From NCBI GenBank assembly GCA_022575985.1, contig JAKSXM010000132.1:5580001-5644000 (forward strand): 64,000 nt of DNA, given 5' to 3'. Position numbers and translations under genes: made by a program. Origin of the DNA: Anagrus nilaparvatae. Lineage: Eukaryota > Arthropoda > Insecta > Hymenoptera > Mymaridae. The notes beneath the pieces were generated by a model that was given only the letters and a program-made list of their open reading frames with translations, was not told where the DNA came from and ran no database searches. This document shows positions 1 to 11,924 of this stretch, piece after piece. Each line of letters opens with the position of its first letter. Within the stretch, counting starts at the first letter, position 1.

Positions 1-2055
1 GATGAAATGAAGAAAATTTAAATATAGACGAGTCAGGAAACAGCTATTAGTCTTGTACGATATACACAAATATAAGTTCAAACTCTCTGAAATTTCAGAA
101 AATAAAAAATGTCCGAATTATCTTAATTAGCCTTGTTTTTAATAAAAAACACGTAAACAAAAAAATATAATTACTGCAGTCAACAATAAAAAAAAAAACT
201 TGGCTAAAATTCCGTCTGTATAAAAGTTGCAGTAAGTTTTTATCAAAATCAAGAATCTTAGGATGATCTAAAAGAAAGAAGTAAATATTAAATTTTGTAT
301 ATTTACAAACTGCTTAACATTAATCATGTACTAATTATGCATCTCATCCTTTTGTCTCTCATTGTTATTCTAGGAAAGTCCTTTCTGTTATATAATACAG
401 TAAACGAAGCGAAAATCTAAATTTACTTAGCCATTATCCAATAAATTATCGAAGTAAACTGAAGATGAATAATAAAAAAAAAAAAGAAAAAAACAGATTA
501 CTTCCTAGAGCGTTTTCCGGCTACCCTCTCATTCAAAATGTTATATATACACTTATAATCTTGAATGGGACGGTTTTCCATTTCCTCCGGCAAGCGGAAC
601 AAGACCATTTTTCATCATGTGTTCTTTTCTCTTATAGCTAGTTTGTCTTATAACTTATATGTGTGTATACCACAAAAATTTATGGAAAAAAAAGAAGCAA
701 AAAACCTTCCTATCTTTTGAGGTAATGATTAGTGTGTAGGGCAATAATAATAAAAAATAAGTGAATGTTGCATGTCGAAATCTTTGAAGAACAGCTCTTA
801 GGTACACCTAGCTGAACAGTATTTTTGGACTGGTATATGGACTTGCTTATTGTTTTTATTAAAAATTTTACTTTTATTGGACAAAGACTGAAAAAAATCA
901 AGTTTCATATAGAATTTAATAAATGAAATTACCCCAGTTAAATTCTTCAAATGCTCTAAAATCCCAAGGTTTCAAAAAGCGTTTGCTAAATGAAGACAAA
1001 TAGAGGCACTTAATACTTGGACCGCAGTTTTTTTTTCTACAGGGATTATACATACAAATGAGCTTGTAGAGACCGTACGCCGGCAGCTAAGAGTTAAATA
1101 GGCAAAAGGCTATGAGCACGATTTCAGGAAGTCTGTAATATTAATTACAAAGGAAGATTAACAAAGTAAATGTCTTTTGTATTAGCAAAAATTATTCTAC
1201 AGCAAAAATATATCAGAAAAAAATGGATCAATTTTTTTCAAATATTAAATCAAAATATAAACTGAAACAACTAAACAAGGAAAACGTTTATTCTTGTAAA
1301 TATCTTAAAGTTTCTTATTTCAGTAAATAAATTTTCCGCTTGCCACATGCGAGAATCCGTTTTTACTTACTGGGATTTTTATGTAAAATATGATACTAAG
1401 TCAACTTAAAATATATTAGATTCGATGGTTTCGAAATGGCAGCAATTTCCAATTTTTAAAAATTTCCAAATTTACAACTGAAAACTGAGCTAACTTTTTG
1501 ATCTTAAATTTTATCCGCTCTAAATAAAGCAAAAAATATTTTCTATACTTGGGGCCAAATTGATTTCGTATCTGACATCAGTTTTTCGAAAAAACTTTAA
1601 AGAAGGTCGGGAAATCGGAAAAATAAACGAAAGAATAGTATTTTTGGCCCTCCTGGGTGCAAAACTTTTCCATGTTAAAATATTGTAAGCGCCATGCCTG
1701 GCTTATTGGTCAATTACTCGTGCTAGTGATCATTCTAGTACAAAAACTTTTGTGCCCTTGATATTTTCAAACGAATTTCGAACCAATCCAAAATCATTTA
1801 ATGTAAAAGCTTATAAAAAATTGGCATCTGATCCCGGTCAAATCAATTTTTTTAAAATCTCATAAGTATACCTTGTTTTAGGTCAGTTCTTCTATAAGGA
1901 TTTTCTGATATATTAAATAATATGATATCAATAACGTATTTTACTATAATACTTCACAATGGGAACATTCGGATGTAGCATAGAAAATAATTTCTGAAAG
2001 TTTGGAAATTGCAATGAAAAGTGCAATATGTATGCTAATGTAAACTGACAATTAA
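1..2055. other. gene-free AT-rich stretch
   Basis: I see no supportable exon, RNA gene or complete element. The sequence is AT-rich with short homopolymers. The few open frames are short and have no recognisable motif or splice context. Confidence 0.5.
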
Positions 2056-2058
2056 TAA

Positions 2059-2233
2059 AGCCCTTTCTTCATCAGATTAAAAGTTGATATTAAATCTGAT
2101 GGTAATTTTTAAAATTTATAAAGTGTAGTTGGGAATTTTTAATGATTAATCGTGAATAACTCCCAACTACACTATATAAATTTTAAAGATGACCAGATTT
2201 AATATCGACTTTTAATCTGATGTAGAAAGGGCT
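2059..2233. mobile_element. 175 bp hairpin MITE with TAA target duplication (PIF/Harbinger-like)
   Basis: The two ends are inverted copies beginning AGCCCTTTC and ending GAAAGGGCT. Nearly the whole element folds back on itself, with a small centre around 2140. TAA flanks it on both sides (2056-2058 and 2234-2236). A 3 bp TWA target duplication is typical of PIF/Harbinger elements. The termini resemble those of the MITE at 12087-12448. Non-coding. Confidence 0.72.
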
Positions 2234-2370
2234 TAAGTCTAATAAAGAGTTTCTAAGAAACAAATTTTATCAGCAATTATCTCAAGATTTCGAACATCCC
2301 ACTTCAATTAATTTTGAAAAGAATATGTCAGTAGTCTATCAATGTACTATATGTACTTGTATTATATGAG

Positions 2371-2757
2371 CGATTCTTTCTCAAGTTGCAAACATCCTCC
2401 TCTGTCCAAAATGGAGGCGATTTAAAAAGATTTCGGTTTTCTCAAATTGACGGGAAAAGGGTCTAGTTTTTTATTCTCATTGGCTTTTTCAACTCTATAA
2501 ATCTAAAGTGCGCATAACGAATTCGAAGGGACCGCGATCCTAGTTTTAGTATATCGTGATTTAAGACGTTAAATATGATCGTTATATCAAGCATTTCGTT
2601 ATACTTTCGTAAGTTTTACCGCAAAATTACTTTTAGATTTTCATGAGAATAAAAAACTATACCCTTATTTTCCGTCATTTTGAGAACTCCGAAATCCTTT
2701 TAAGTTGTCTCCATTTTTGGACAGAGGGGGGTGTCCGGCTTGAGGAAGAATTGTCCA
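2371..2757. mobile_element. inverted-repeat element with ~115 bp arms
   Basis: Left arm about 2371-2482 and right arm about 2640-2757 are inverted and roughly 80% alike by eye. Shared blocks are CTCTGTCCAAAA(A)TGGAG and TAGTTTTTTATTCTCAT. The spacer of about 155 bp has no coding signal. Exact ends and target duplication are not resolved. Probably an old non-autonomous DNA transposon. Confidence 0.5.
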
Positions 2758-4040
2758 CATATTATGTATTATTAATTTTTTAACAGTAACAATAAATATA
2801 ACAAAATTTACTATCAGAATAGCTAAAAATGTTCACACAATTGAAATTTTTGGCTAGAAAAGTAAATTTTTACTCCTAATTATAAAATGCAGATTACGTG
2901 AATTTAAAATAAGTATTTTCATATGATTTTCGGATATACCGGTTTATTTCGATTTTCCGGACTACCTTGGTAAATCGGAAGTCTTATAGCGTACGACTCC
3001 GTATCCAGAAAAATAAAGAATAGCCTACATCATTGCAAATAAATTACAGTTAATGTGCGAACTGGGACATTAATTTCGTAAGGCCAAGGGTGGTATACGA
3101 TTTTTCTTGATCAATAGTAAGAAAATACATGCTTTCAGGTCATCAAAAAGAAAAAATTAAAAAAATTTTTATTTAGATATTATATCACTCACAAAATTTC
3201 TTTATTTAATTACTCAGAAATTTAAAAAACGAATAGAATATTTTAAAAAACTGTTACTAAACAAAGGTAATTCGATGACAAAGCTAAAATAAGCTTTTAA
3301 GATCCAGATATGAAATAAAATCAGCATGACCTACATAAACCCCAAACTCGAAATCAAATCTCAAAAAAAAAAATCTATTTTAGATTTCTACCTCCACAAG
3401 AATTATTAAATATCAAATTATCGTAACCTAAATAAAAAAAAAATTGGATTTATTTATAAAAATCTATAAATTTCCGATTCAAATTATTCTAAATACGTAT
3501 ATATAACTCCATAAACCAGAATTTAATTATATAACCGCATATTTCCAGTATAAAAATTCAATTTACAAAAAAAATAAAAGAAAAATTCTCATTCCTTGAT
3601 ATATATATAGATTTTTGAAGGTTTAAAAGAAAATGTAAAGAAAATAGTACTACAAGACCAAAAAATAATACTAAAAAAGTCGTTTATTCTTTTTTGATTC
3701 TTTGTGTGTATGCGAGAAAAGATCAAAAGCAAAAAGACAGCCAGCCGCAAGCAAGTGAGTGCATTATAAAAGGAATAAAAATGTTGAAAGAATTACAGGA
3801 TATATGTAAAACAGGAAGGAAAAAAACTAGGAGACTTTATAACCAAAAAAGAGGCGAATATAAGGTTTAGAATTTTTTTTGCAATAAATATATTTTCTAT
3901 TCAAATTTAATATTATATTACGTATCAATAAAAAAAATATTGAAAGATCGAGTAACTTTGACCTAAAAATTAAACAATAGATTTTAATAAATAAAAATTT
4001 AACCGGATGAGAAATAAAAAAAAATTCAGGATGATCGTTT
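2758..4040. other. gene-free AT-rich stretch
   Basis: No supportable gene. A TATAAAAG sits near 3766, followed by a 29-codon open frame (ATG at 3781) rich in Lys/Arg. It has no splice partner or family resemblance, so I do not call it a gene. Confidence 0.4.
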
Positions 4041-4044
4041 TAGA

Positions 4045-4051
4045 TATAAAT
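4045..4051 (+). promoter_or_regulatory. TATA box of the small secreted protein gene
   Basis: TATAAAT lies 59 bp before the ATG at 4104, a plausible core promoter spacing. Inferred from position only, in AT-rich DNA. Confidence 0.35.
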
Positions 4052-4103
4052 GTCACAATTTGCTTTTACGATTGATCATTTCATTTAAAATAAAAATACA
4101 AGA

Positions 4104-4516
4104 ATGATAAAACTTTTTTATTTTATCGTTTTTATAGCTTCGTTATCCTGTATCTATCAGGTAAGTCAATAAAAATAACAAAAATTTATTTCTGTGTTAT
4201 ACACCAAGTGATTAATTAAAAAAATTTTTTTTTTCTATTTTAATTAAAAAAGGTTAAAGGACGTCCAGAGCAAACAGCAGTAATAGCGCAGAATGTAAAT
4301 GATATTTTTGATAAAGTAAAAGGGAGCGTTGACGGTGTTGGTGGTTACGTACAATTAGCAGCGAGTACTGGTATTAATGCAGCAACTGGCACGGTTAATA
4401 ATTACATCGATACAGTACAAGATGTTGCTAAATTTGCAGCACAAACTGGTATTGGAATTGCTGAACTCGGTACGAGCTTTATTAACAGAAACATACCAGC
4501 GATACCAGCTCCTTAA
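4104..4516 (+). CDS. small secreted protein, two exons, 106 aa, family unknown
   Basis: Exon 1 is 4104-4160 and exon 2 is 4253-4516. The 92 bp phase-0 intron starts GTAAGT and ends AAAAAAG. Exon 1 encodes a signal peptide (MIKLFYFIVFIASLSC), so the product is probably secreted, with cleavage near residues 19-23. The mature part, about 83 aa, has no cysteine and is rich in Ala, Gly, Thr, Val and Asn. Two similar blocks occur, VQLAASTGINAA and VAKFAAQTGIGIAE, spaced about 25 residues apart; they look amphipathic, like small lipid-binding or effector-type helical proteins, but this is inference. It ends NIPAIPAP before TAA. Exon 2 is clearly less AT-rich than its surroundings. A TATA box lies upstream and an AATAAA signal 40 bp after the stop. 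I do not recognise a family. Confidence 0.7.
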
Positions 4517-4555
4517 TCTTTGGTAAATTAAACACTTTTCTATGTAATATAAAAA

Positions 4556-4561
4556 AATAAA
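4556..4561 (+). terminator. polyadenylation signal of the small secreted protein gene
   Basis: AATAAA, 40 bp after the stop codon at 4514-4516, followed by a GT-rich run (TCTGTGTGTGTG) of the kind expected downstream of a cleavage site. Confidence 0.5.
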
Positions 4562-5840
4562 TATTTTAAATGTGTCTCTCTGTGTGTGTGTTTTTTTATT
4601 TAACAAATAAAAGTGTAAAAACTATTATGAACGGACCCTTGAGAAAAGCCCGAAGGCGAGGTAGTGTGAAAAAGCTGATAGTCATAAGGAGCTGTGTGTA
4701 TGTACACACTCTAATTTTCATAGGCGCGTAATTGTTGTTTGCATTACGCTTGAAACTTTTTTTTTAAAAAAACGTCCATTAATACAAAAACTTTTTTAAA
4801 TAGGGCTTATTATATTCTTTTCAAATTTTTAATTGTTCTTTCTCGTTAAATAGCCTCTAGTTTAGTGAAAGTGAGTTGTTGAAAATTTTTTGGCGCTAAC
4901 ACTAAAATAATTGTGTTCTGTCCAAAAATACTCTTTTTTTATTATATGGAAAATAATGTAAATTTAGGAAAATTAAGAGAAGTTTAAGATACTCAATGGT
5001 CGATATATTTCCTGTAAAAAATTTTTTTTTGGCGTAATTTCAAAATGCATATGTTATGTGCATTCGATATTATTATTCTTTATAAAAATTATGAAAAGAC
5101 AAATGTTGTAATATAATTCGTTAGATTTTTTTGGAATTTTGCCGAAATTTTTAGTTGCAAATTTTTTATTTACAGAAAAAACAATAGAAAAATTTAAGAC
5201 AGCTGTTATTTAATTTTTAACGCTAAAATTACACGATCGGATAACTCGAAATATTATGCAAAGTTAGGCTAAAAACAAATTTAATAAAGTAAACAAGAAG
5301 CTAAAATAAATTTGTAAAATAATATTCTAATGGAAAAATAATAAAAATACATTTGATATTACGTAGAAAAAATAACGGCAATTATTATAAAAAAAAGCTT
5401 TCAAGGTAACCTGAAACTTTTTTTATTATTTTTTCATAAAATTTTCCAATAATTGAAAAAAAAAATTAAAAATCAAGTTCATATACAGAAAATTGTAATA
5501 ATAAATCGCGTCTTGATTTATAGCGAAAATTCAAATGAAAATTTTCCTTAAGGCAGTTTTAAAAACCTATATAGTAAGTCGAATGTATAGAAAACTTGTA
5601 CCGCCACAGGTGACTTGAAAATTAATTTAATATTTACATCGTTTCGTAGGAAACTGAAAATACCTGAGGCTGAATATTTTTCTTCAAAAATTTATCTTTT
5701 GTTTTTCTTTTATTAATAAAAAATTAAATAAATAACAAAAATTTTATTTTACCTTTATTATTGACCCCAAGAGTAAAAGTAAAGCAAAAATTCACAAAAA
5801 ATATTAAAAATTTCATTTTTTAATAAAAATTTTGTTTATT
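4562..5840. other. gene-free AT-rich stretch
   Basis: No supportable gene or complete repeat seen. A 34-codon basic open frame starts at 4627 but has no supporting context. Confidence 0.4.
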
Positions 5841-5848
5841 TATTTTAG

Positions 5849-5956
5849 CCGAAACTTTTTGTTAAACGTGAACATCGCTTTTCTATAAACGCGCTAGACG
5901 AAGTGTCTGACAATACTAACGGGTTTATTCAGCGCAGGATAGATTCAAAAGGGTGA
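5849..5956 (+). CDS. candidate terminal exon, 35 codons, unassigned
   Basis: An open stretch follows an acceptor-like TATTTTAG at 5841-5848 and reads to TGA at 5954. The peptide starts PKLFVKREHRF and ends FIQRRIDSKG. It is much less AT-rich than its flanks and uses mixed codons, which suggests coding. No start codon lies in frame, so it would need an upstream exon; the signal-peptide exon at 4104-4160 is phase-compatible, but nothing proves they are joined. Just after the reading frame, CAAAAGGG and CCCCTTTTG form a possible hairpin, so a decayed element is the alternative. Confidence 0.22.
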   Translation, partial: PKLFVKREHRFSINALDEVSDNTNGFIQRRIDSKG

Positions 5957-8900
5957 GGCGCGCAGACCTACCCCTTTTGTAAAGCTTTTTCTTTTTTTTG
6001 AAGCTTTAGTTTTTCTTTACGAGCTGTGAAAAACAGCAGGGAAAAATTAAATTAGAAATCATTTGGATCGATATTTTATGTGATAATATTTTTGTTTGAA
6101 TGATTTTATAATACCAACCCCAGAGTTTCCCCCATTGACTCGTAAATAAAATCACTTGTTGAAATTTATATATAAAAGAAAAATAATAAGTCGACAAATC
6201 TCATGTGGCTCATAATACATCCTGATCATCTCATGGGACGACACAACCCATAAACAATCGTTTGTCACAATTTTTTTCATTCGATAAATCGATTAAAAAA
6301 CCACGAGTACTTAAAAAATCGACAATACACAATAAAATTAATGAATTTTCAAAGAAAAAATTTTTACAATTTATTATTACAAAAATTTAAAAAAACTTTT
6401 TTATTTTATCGTTTTTTTTTTTTTTAATATTCTTAGCACGGTAACATCTCATACTTTATACCATTTTAGATGAATTTTCCTCGTCTATTATTAAGTCACC
6501 TGAGAATTTTACAATTTTCTCAAACAATATTTTATACCGTAAAAAAAAAAATTGTATTTTTTTTTTCGAGGGCGTGGTTAAATTTTATGTATAAAAAAAA
6601 TAAGATTACATTTAATTTATTTAAGATTAAATTTTTTTTTTTCGTAAGGACGTAAATAATAATTTTCTTCGTGTATGAAAAAAGCACATACATAGAAATC
6701 GAGCAATTAGAGTCGAGGATTTTTGAGCAATTAAAAAAAAGTGGTTGTGTTTTATATGTGTGTGTGTAATTAATGTTTTATATTAAAAAAATATATGAAT
6801 TTAGTACTCTCTTTTTTTACACTTTGTCGATTAGAAAATTTAAAAAAATATTATTTTTAATGAGTTTTTTTTTTTTTACTGATTTTTTTAAATAAGTTTG
6901 TTAAGAAATGTATTTATTTTTGAAAGAAAATTAAATGAAGTTTTTTTTTTATGGGGTTTAAATAGAGCTGAAGGCGAAATAAATCAGGATTCTGTTACTT
7001 TATTTTGAAGAAACTTGAGATAGAGCGTGGATGTGATGAGAATTTAGAAAAAGTAAAAAAAATGTTCAAAAAAAAATAAAAGTTGATAATACTTTTTGTT
7101 TTATTATTATTATTATTATTAAAGTTTCTTATTTTTTTATAAATACAAATACAAAAAGTTGACTAATGAATAGACTGATTAATAATTCTTTTATTTATTT
7201 TTTTACAAAAAAGGAAGAAAGAAGTATAAAAGAATATAAAATGAAAAATGTTAAACGATTCAGCTACTGGACACGCTACGAGTCGTTAAGTTTTCGCGAC
7301 GAAGATTATATTATAAAAAAAAAATATTAAGGAAAACTTGTTGTCAACTCCAAGATTCTTTAGCATATATTTTTACTTTTATGTATTTATGTTGGAGAAA
7401 GAGAAATATATTTCGAGGTATATTCGACCGATGGGTAGATTTGGAGGAGTCTTGAGTATTTCGAGAATTTTACTTGAATAAGTGGTTAATTATTCGAAAG
7501 TATTTTGTATGAACTTATTTTGGTATTAAAACCTAACCTAGTGTACCCCTAATTTTATAGAGCTTTCAGTTTCTGTCAGGTAGCAGTGATTGTCGTTTCA
7601 TGTAAAATATTTAATAAATTTCTGATTTTAGAACAGAAAAATAAACCTTTTTCCTTTGTAAATCCCCTACCCTCCCAATTTTATTCTCTGTATCATTTTT
7701 CTTATGCTTTTTGCTATAAGAAATTTTTGATTACTAAAATCTCAAAGACGTAGATCTCAGGTAAATGATTAGAAAACTGATTGTTTGTTCTTGTATACGA
7801 GAAAAAGCACCACTTTATATCTGATGATAAAAGCTTTCTAGTCTTTCAATATATAGAAGAATGCGTTAACCTTTAGGATTCTGAGCTTTCGCTTAAGGCT
7901 ATTGCTAGATTTATAATCTATGAATTATTTTTGTTCACATTTTATAAACTTTATTTCAATTCATTTGTGAAAATAATTTTGGTACAAAGTTGTCATAAAA
8001 AAAGCATCGAATACCCTGTAATAATAAAAAGTTTTGGAAAAGAAATAGAGAAATCATGAGATAAGTTTTCACTTTTTATCCCTTGACTAATAAACATTTT
8101 TACCATACCACATAAAAAAATGAGTTTGAATCAACAAATTCCAAAATTTACCAAAGTCTAATATACCCATAATCTCATATCATAGCGAATTTTTTATATT
8201 CTTTTCGCTTAAATTTTTGGCTTTGTTACAAAATATACGCATGTAGCTCCATCGTTTTTAGTATTTATTATACTTGATCATACTTTATATTTTTAAATAT
8301 TGCATAAATCTTTTTTTTTTTGGTTCTGGAAAACTTGACAACTTTCAATCATTACACAGTTTAATAACTTTTTTTTTTAATTATCTCTCTCTAGAGGATA
8401 TCATTTAAAAGGAAATTTTGTAAATTAAAATATGATCTAGATAATTTTAATAGAGCAATTATTTTTTATTTATTCTATTTTAAGTACTTTAAGGTGTCAA
8501 TTATTTTTGTTTTTTAGGTTGTTTATTCTTTGAGATTTTTTAAGTTAAATTATGGATTTTTTTATATAAACTACTGAGATCGGTTGCGGCTTGTTTCACA
8601 GTATTTACTTAAAGTTTTGTTCTTAAAAATGAATGAAATGTAGGTATTTTAAAAAAAGGCGTAGGTTCACAAATATTTGCGGAAACTGAAGAAAACTAGG
8701 TGAGCAAAAATTTTAATTCAAAAGGACAGCGGTGAATCTAATGACCTCTAATAAAAAACTGAAAATCTATCTTCTCAAAAGTCACAGAATAAAAATGTAT
8801 TTTTAAAAAGCATGCTTAACAAAATAGTTGAAGCCAGTAAGTTTTCTAAAAAAAAAATTGACCTTTCATGTATGCATTTATTAAAAACTTGTACTACTTC

Positions 8901-9376
8901 CATGGTTATAAAAATTTTTTACAATTGATTTTGAATAAAATTCTAAATGATATCCCACTTATTAATTATCTGTGTTTATAATAGCTGTTATAATAAGCAC
9001 ATTTTGGGAATTTTGGATACACGACCTCAAAATTCAGTTTTTTTTTTTTTGGTATTTTGTCTAGGAAAATTTTCAATTCACTCTGTACCTGCAGAACTTT
9101 TTTTGAAAAATTTCGAACTTTACCTGGAACTTGATCAGGTCCAACCTTTTCTAAAAAAAGCCTAAAGTTACAGAGAATACTGATCTCAAACGCATGATCG
9201 TTAATTAAACTTACTATCTTAACGCCAATGTCAAAAGCTAAGACATAAGGAAAGTCAGGCTGGTCAACAATACTCAAAATTCATTTCTCGTGTAGGTTAC
9301 TTTAAACTTTTAGTTATTGGACAATAAAAGAGTCTTTGACAGAATAATGAACTCAAATGTATTCAATTATCCTTTA
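5957..9376. other. gene-free AT-rich stretch
   Basis: Long A and T runs and short microsatellites (for example TTA repeats near 7104). A small hairpin-like GC-rich island lies at 7254-7290 (AACGATTC with GAGTCGTT). An open frame on the minus strand at 8966-9277 (103 codons) has no motif that I recognise and is not called. Confidence 0.4.
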
Positions 9377-9530
9377 GGCTGGTTCCAGACGGGAAGCTTT
9401 AAACTCACAGTTAGCGATAAATTGGAAGTTATATTATATATAATATGTATATAGTATATATACTACTCAATGTACTTTAAACACAGGTTTGAGATAACTT
9501 CGAAGTTAAGCGCTCCGTCTGGAATCAGCT
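9377..9530. mobile_element. 154 bp MITE, GGCTG termini
   Basis: Inverted ends GGCTGGTTCCAGACGG and CCGTCTGGAATCAGC, flanked by TTA on both sides. The inside is AT-rich with TATATA repeats. Its ends match those of the 2.2 kb foldback at 17209-19441 (GGCTGATTCCA), so the two belong to one terminal-repeat family. Confidence 0.62.
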
Positions 9531-9599
9531 TTATAAAATAGTCAAAATTTTACAAATGAATGGCAACCTCAAGAGTTTTACAAATTACTAATGGCTACA

Positions 9600-9900
9600 C
9601 GAGAAGCTCGAAATACATATGGCCTATTAAAAGTTTGGCATAAAAATGGTCAAATACTTATTAAGATAAATCCCCAAGGGATCATTATCCTCAAGGAACT
9701 TCAAGATCTTACAATCCCTCTCAACAAGCTATATTCAATATGGTCAACATCTTCATCCCACTCAGTTACCTGTTTAGCAGCAGTTTCAGTCTCTTCAGTG
9801 CCAGCCTTCTCAATAACAGCTCCATACTCAAACTGCTTGACCTCCTCACAAGATTTCAGCAACTGTCACCTCATCATTATTCAAATTCACAGTGTGGCGG
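9600..9900 (-). pseudogene. possible decayed protein-coding fragment
   Basis: The stretch is less AT-rich than its surroundings. On the minus strand an open segment of about 50 codons reads AVIEKAGTEETETAAKQ and VTEWDEDVDHIEYSLL before a stop. A neighbouring frame continues with FLEDNDPLGIYL, as if after a frameshift. The acidic peptide looks protein-like but I do not recognise the family. The plus strand is also open for 112 codons (ATG 9591), so strand choice is uncertain. Confidence 0.2.
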
Positions 9901-10152
9901 GTCTGTCAAATATTATTTCAATAAAATAAAATAAAAAAAAGAAAAATTATGAATAAAAACCCGTATTTACGCGCCTTCAATAGCGCAACCATTTATAATT
10001 TTGACAAAAAGATTCAAACTTTTTTGATACAACACTCACATCTCGCCTCTCTTCTCCTCCGTGCGCATAAGGAAACATTCAGACGAAAAACCCTCGCCGT
10101 CGATATTTACTCCCTTTTGTAAGTGGTCGTAAATTTTAAAAGTGGTGGTTAA

Positions 10153-10448
10153 TAGTACATTTTTAGCCAAGGGAGCAAAAAAAAAAGAATGGCCCAGATC
10201 GCACGTTAATTAGCATCCGAGGCTTCGCCTCGGATGGTAAACTGCGATCTGGGGTATTTTTTTTTTGTTCCCATGGACAAAACGAAATTTTTCTTTCTCA
10301 GTGGGGTGAAAAATTTCGTTTTGTCCATGGGAACAAAAAAAAAATACCCTAGATCGCAGTTTACCATCCGAGGCGAAGCCTCGGATGCTAATTAACGTGC
10401 GATCTGGGCCATTCATTTTTTTTGCTCCCTTGGTTAAAAATGTACTAT
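10153..10448. mobile_element. 296 bp near-perfect palindrome (foldback MITE)
   Basis: The two halves are almost exact inverted copies, from AGTACATTTTTA at the left to TAAAAATGTACT at the right, with the turn near 10300 around CTCAGTGGGG. Inside each arm a second palindrome (ATCCGAGGCTTCGCCTCGGAT type) is GC-rich, so the whole can form a cruciform with side hairpins. The 68-codon open frame on the minus strand merely runs through the palindrome and is not a gene. Confidence 0.75.
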
Positions 10449-11924
10449 TTCTCGAATCTCGTCTAAATGCTTCTTTAGGGACTCATCCTATCCTTCCTTT
10501 CCTCCCTACAAACACTCTGTGGCCGCGTTCTGAAATGCTTATCTAAATTTTTTTTTTTTTTTTAAAGGTTGATAGTGTAATAATAATAATATTTCGGTCA
10601 GCGTCCCGAAAGCACATTTTTCCGGCCATTGTACTATTACTATTTCTTAGTTAAAAATGTATAAAAATTTTACAAAAAATCCGATATTTAAAATTTCTTC
10701 TGACAAGAAAATTTGAAAAATTTTCTTAATGCATATTTAAATTTTATAATTTTCTAACAGCTCATTAAATTTAATATTTCATCTAAACAATTATTAGCTA
10801 TCAAAAAAAAAAAAAAAAAAAAAAAATTTACTTTATTAATAAAAAATAAAGTAAAATAATATTTTTCCCTTTATATATTCTCTCTATAGGGATTATCTTA
10901 CGTTTATATAATAATAATAATAATAATATAGTGCAGGAGCCTCCGTTGCAAGCTTTATATCTCTAACCTATATTATATTCGTAATATAGTGCCTGACACC
11001 TTGTCTGTCTGTTAGCTTATTAATTTATTTTGTTCAATGAATAATTATGACATTTTTGTTATTATAAAGAAATAAAAATTGCATTTTATTTTTATTCATT
11101 AATATTATATTCAAATATAACAACAAAATATTTAATTATTTTAAAGGTATACACATTTTAAATTTATGAAGATGAATCTTGATATTGTTGACATGTGTAA
11201 TAAATTTGTAAAGAGCTTATCTTTTAGGTCATATGTGTGTAAATAGAAAAAAAGATTATATACACTGCAAGGCATTGAATTAAGTTTTAAAAGATTTAAA
11301 TTAATGCTAAAACGTATTTTAATTAGAAAATGGACTTGTAATAAAAAAAAAATCTGTTACTAAAGTATTTGCCTACATAGGGCGCGAACTTTGAAGGAAT
11401 ACATTAAAGTTCGACTATAGCAAAGGTGTCTTATGACCCAATGGATATAAGTTAAATGTAGCCCTCGAACATAATTAAATTTTTGAAAAGTTACTTGTAA
11501 TACCATCCTAGATTCTGACCAAAACGTTTTAAAAAATTTATTTTTCCTTAGGTAACTTCTCCTTCGACCTCAGTACGTTCATTTCTTCAAAAGAATCATC
11601 TTTACACCTCCTCATAATAATTTTTTTAAATAAGATTTTACCTAAATACAGAAAATTGCAATTTTAACGAAGATTAAGTCATGTATAGTAAAAGAAGTCT
11701 ATACAATTTAACTCGTATTTAAACTTTTTTGCTAGGTTTAACATATTACTGACGTTTATAGACTTAAAGAGCATAGCAGATAATTATACACTGAGTTTTT
11801 AATAGAAAAAATACTGAAAGTATCATTATAAATTACTCTAAACCTTTCATCAACTATTTCAGAAAAAAAAACTCTATATTTTCAACTTAAGAATTTACAA
11901 GAAATCAAGCCAGACTTTAAAATT
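10449..11924. other. gene-free stretch with simple repeats
   Basis: Holds a poly-A tract (10804-10826), a TAA microsatellite (about 10907-10927) and AT-rich sequence. TAATATAGTGC-like motifs occur twice near 10925 and 10981. I see no gene. Confidence 0.4.

Noticed and set aside
4355..4606. 83-codon open frame on the minus strand
   Set aside because: It lies antisense over exon 2 of the small secreted gene, whose splice sites, signal peptide and poly-A signal support the plus strand.
8966..9277. 103-codon minus-strand open frame
   Set aside because: No motif, no splice context and opposed by another frame on the plus strand; composition is close to background.
10210..10416. 68-codon minus-strand open frame
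   Set aside because: It runs through the palindrome and its peptide follows from the symmetry; no motif.
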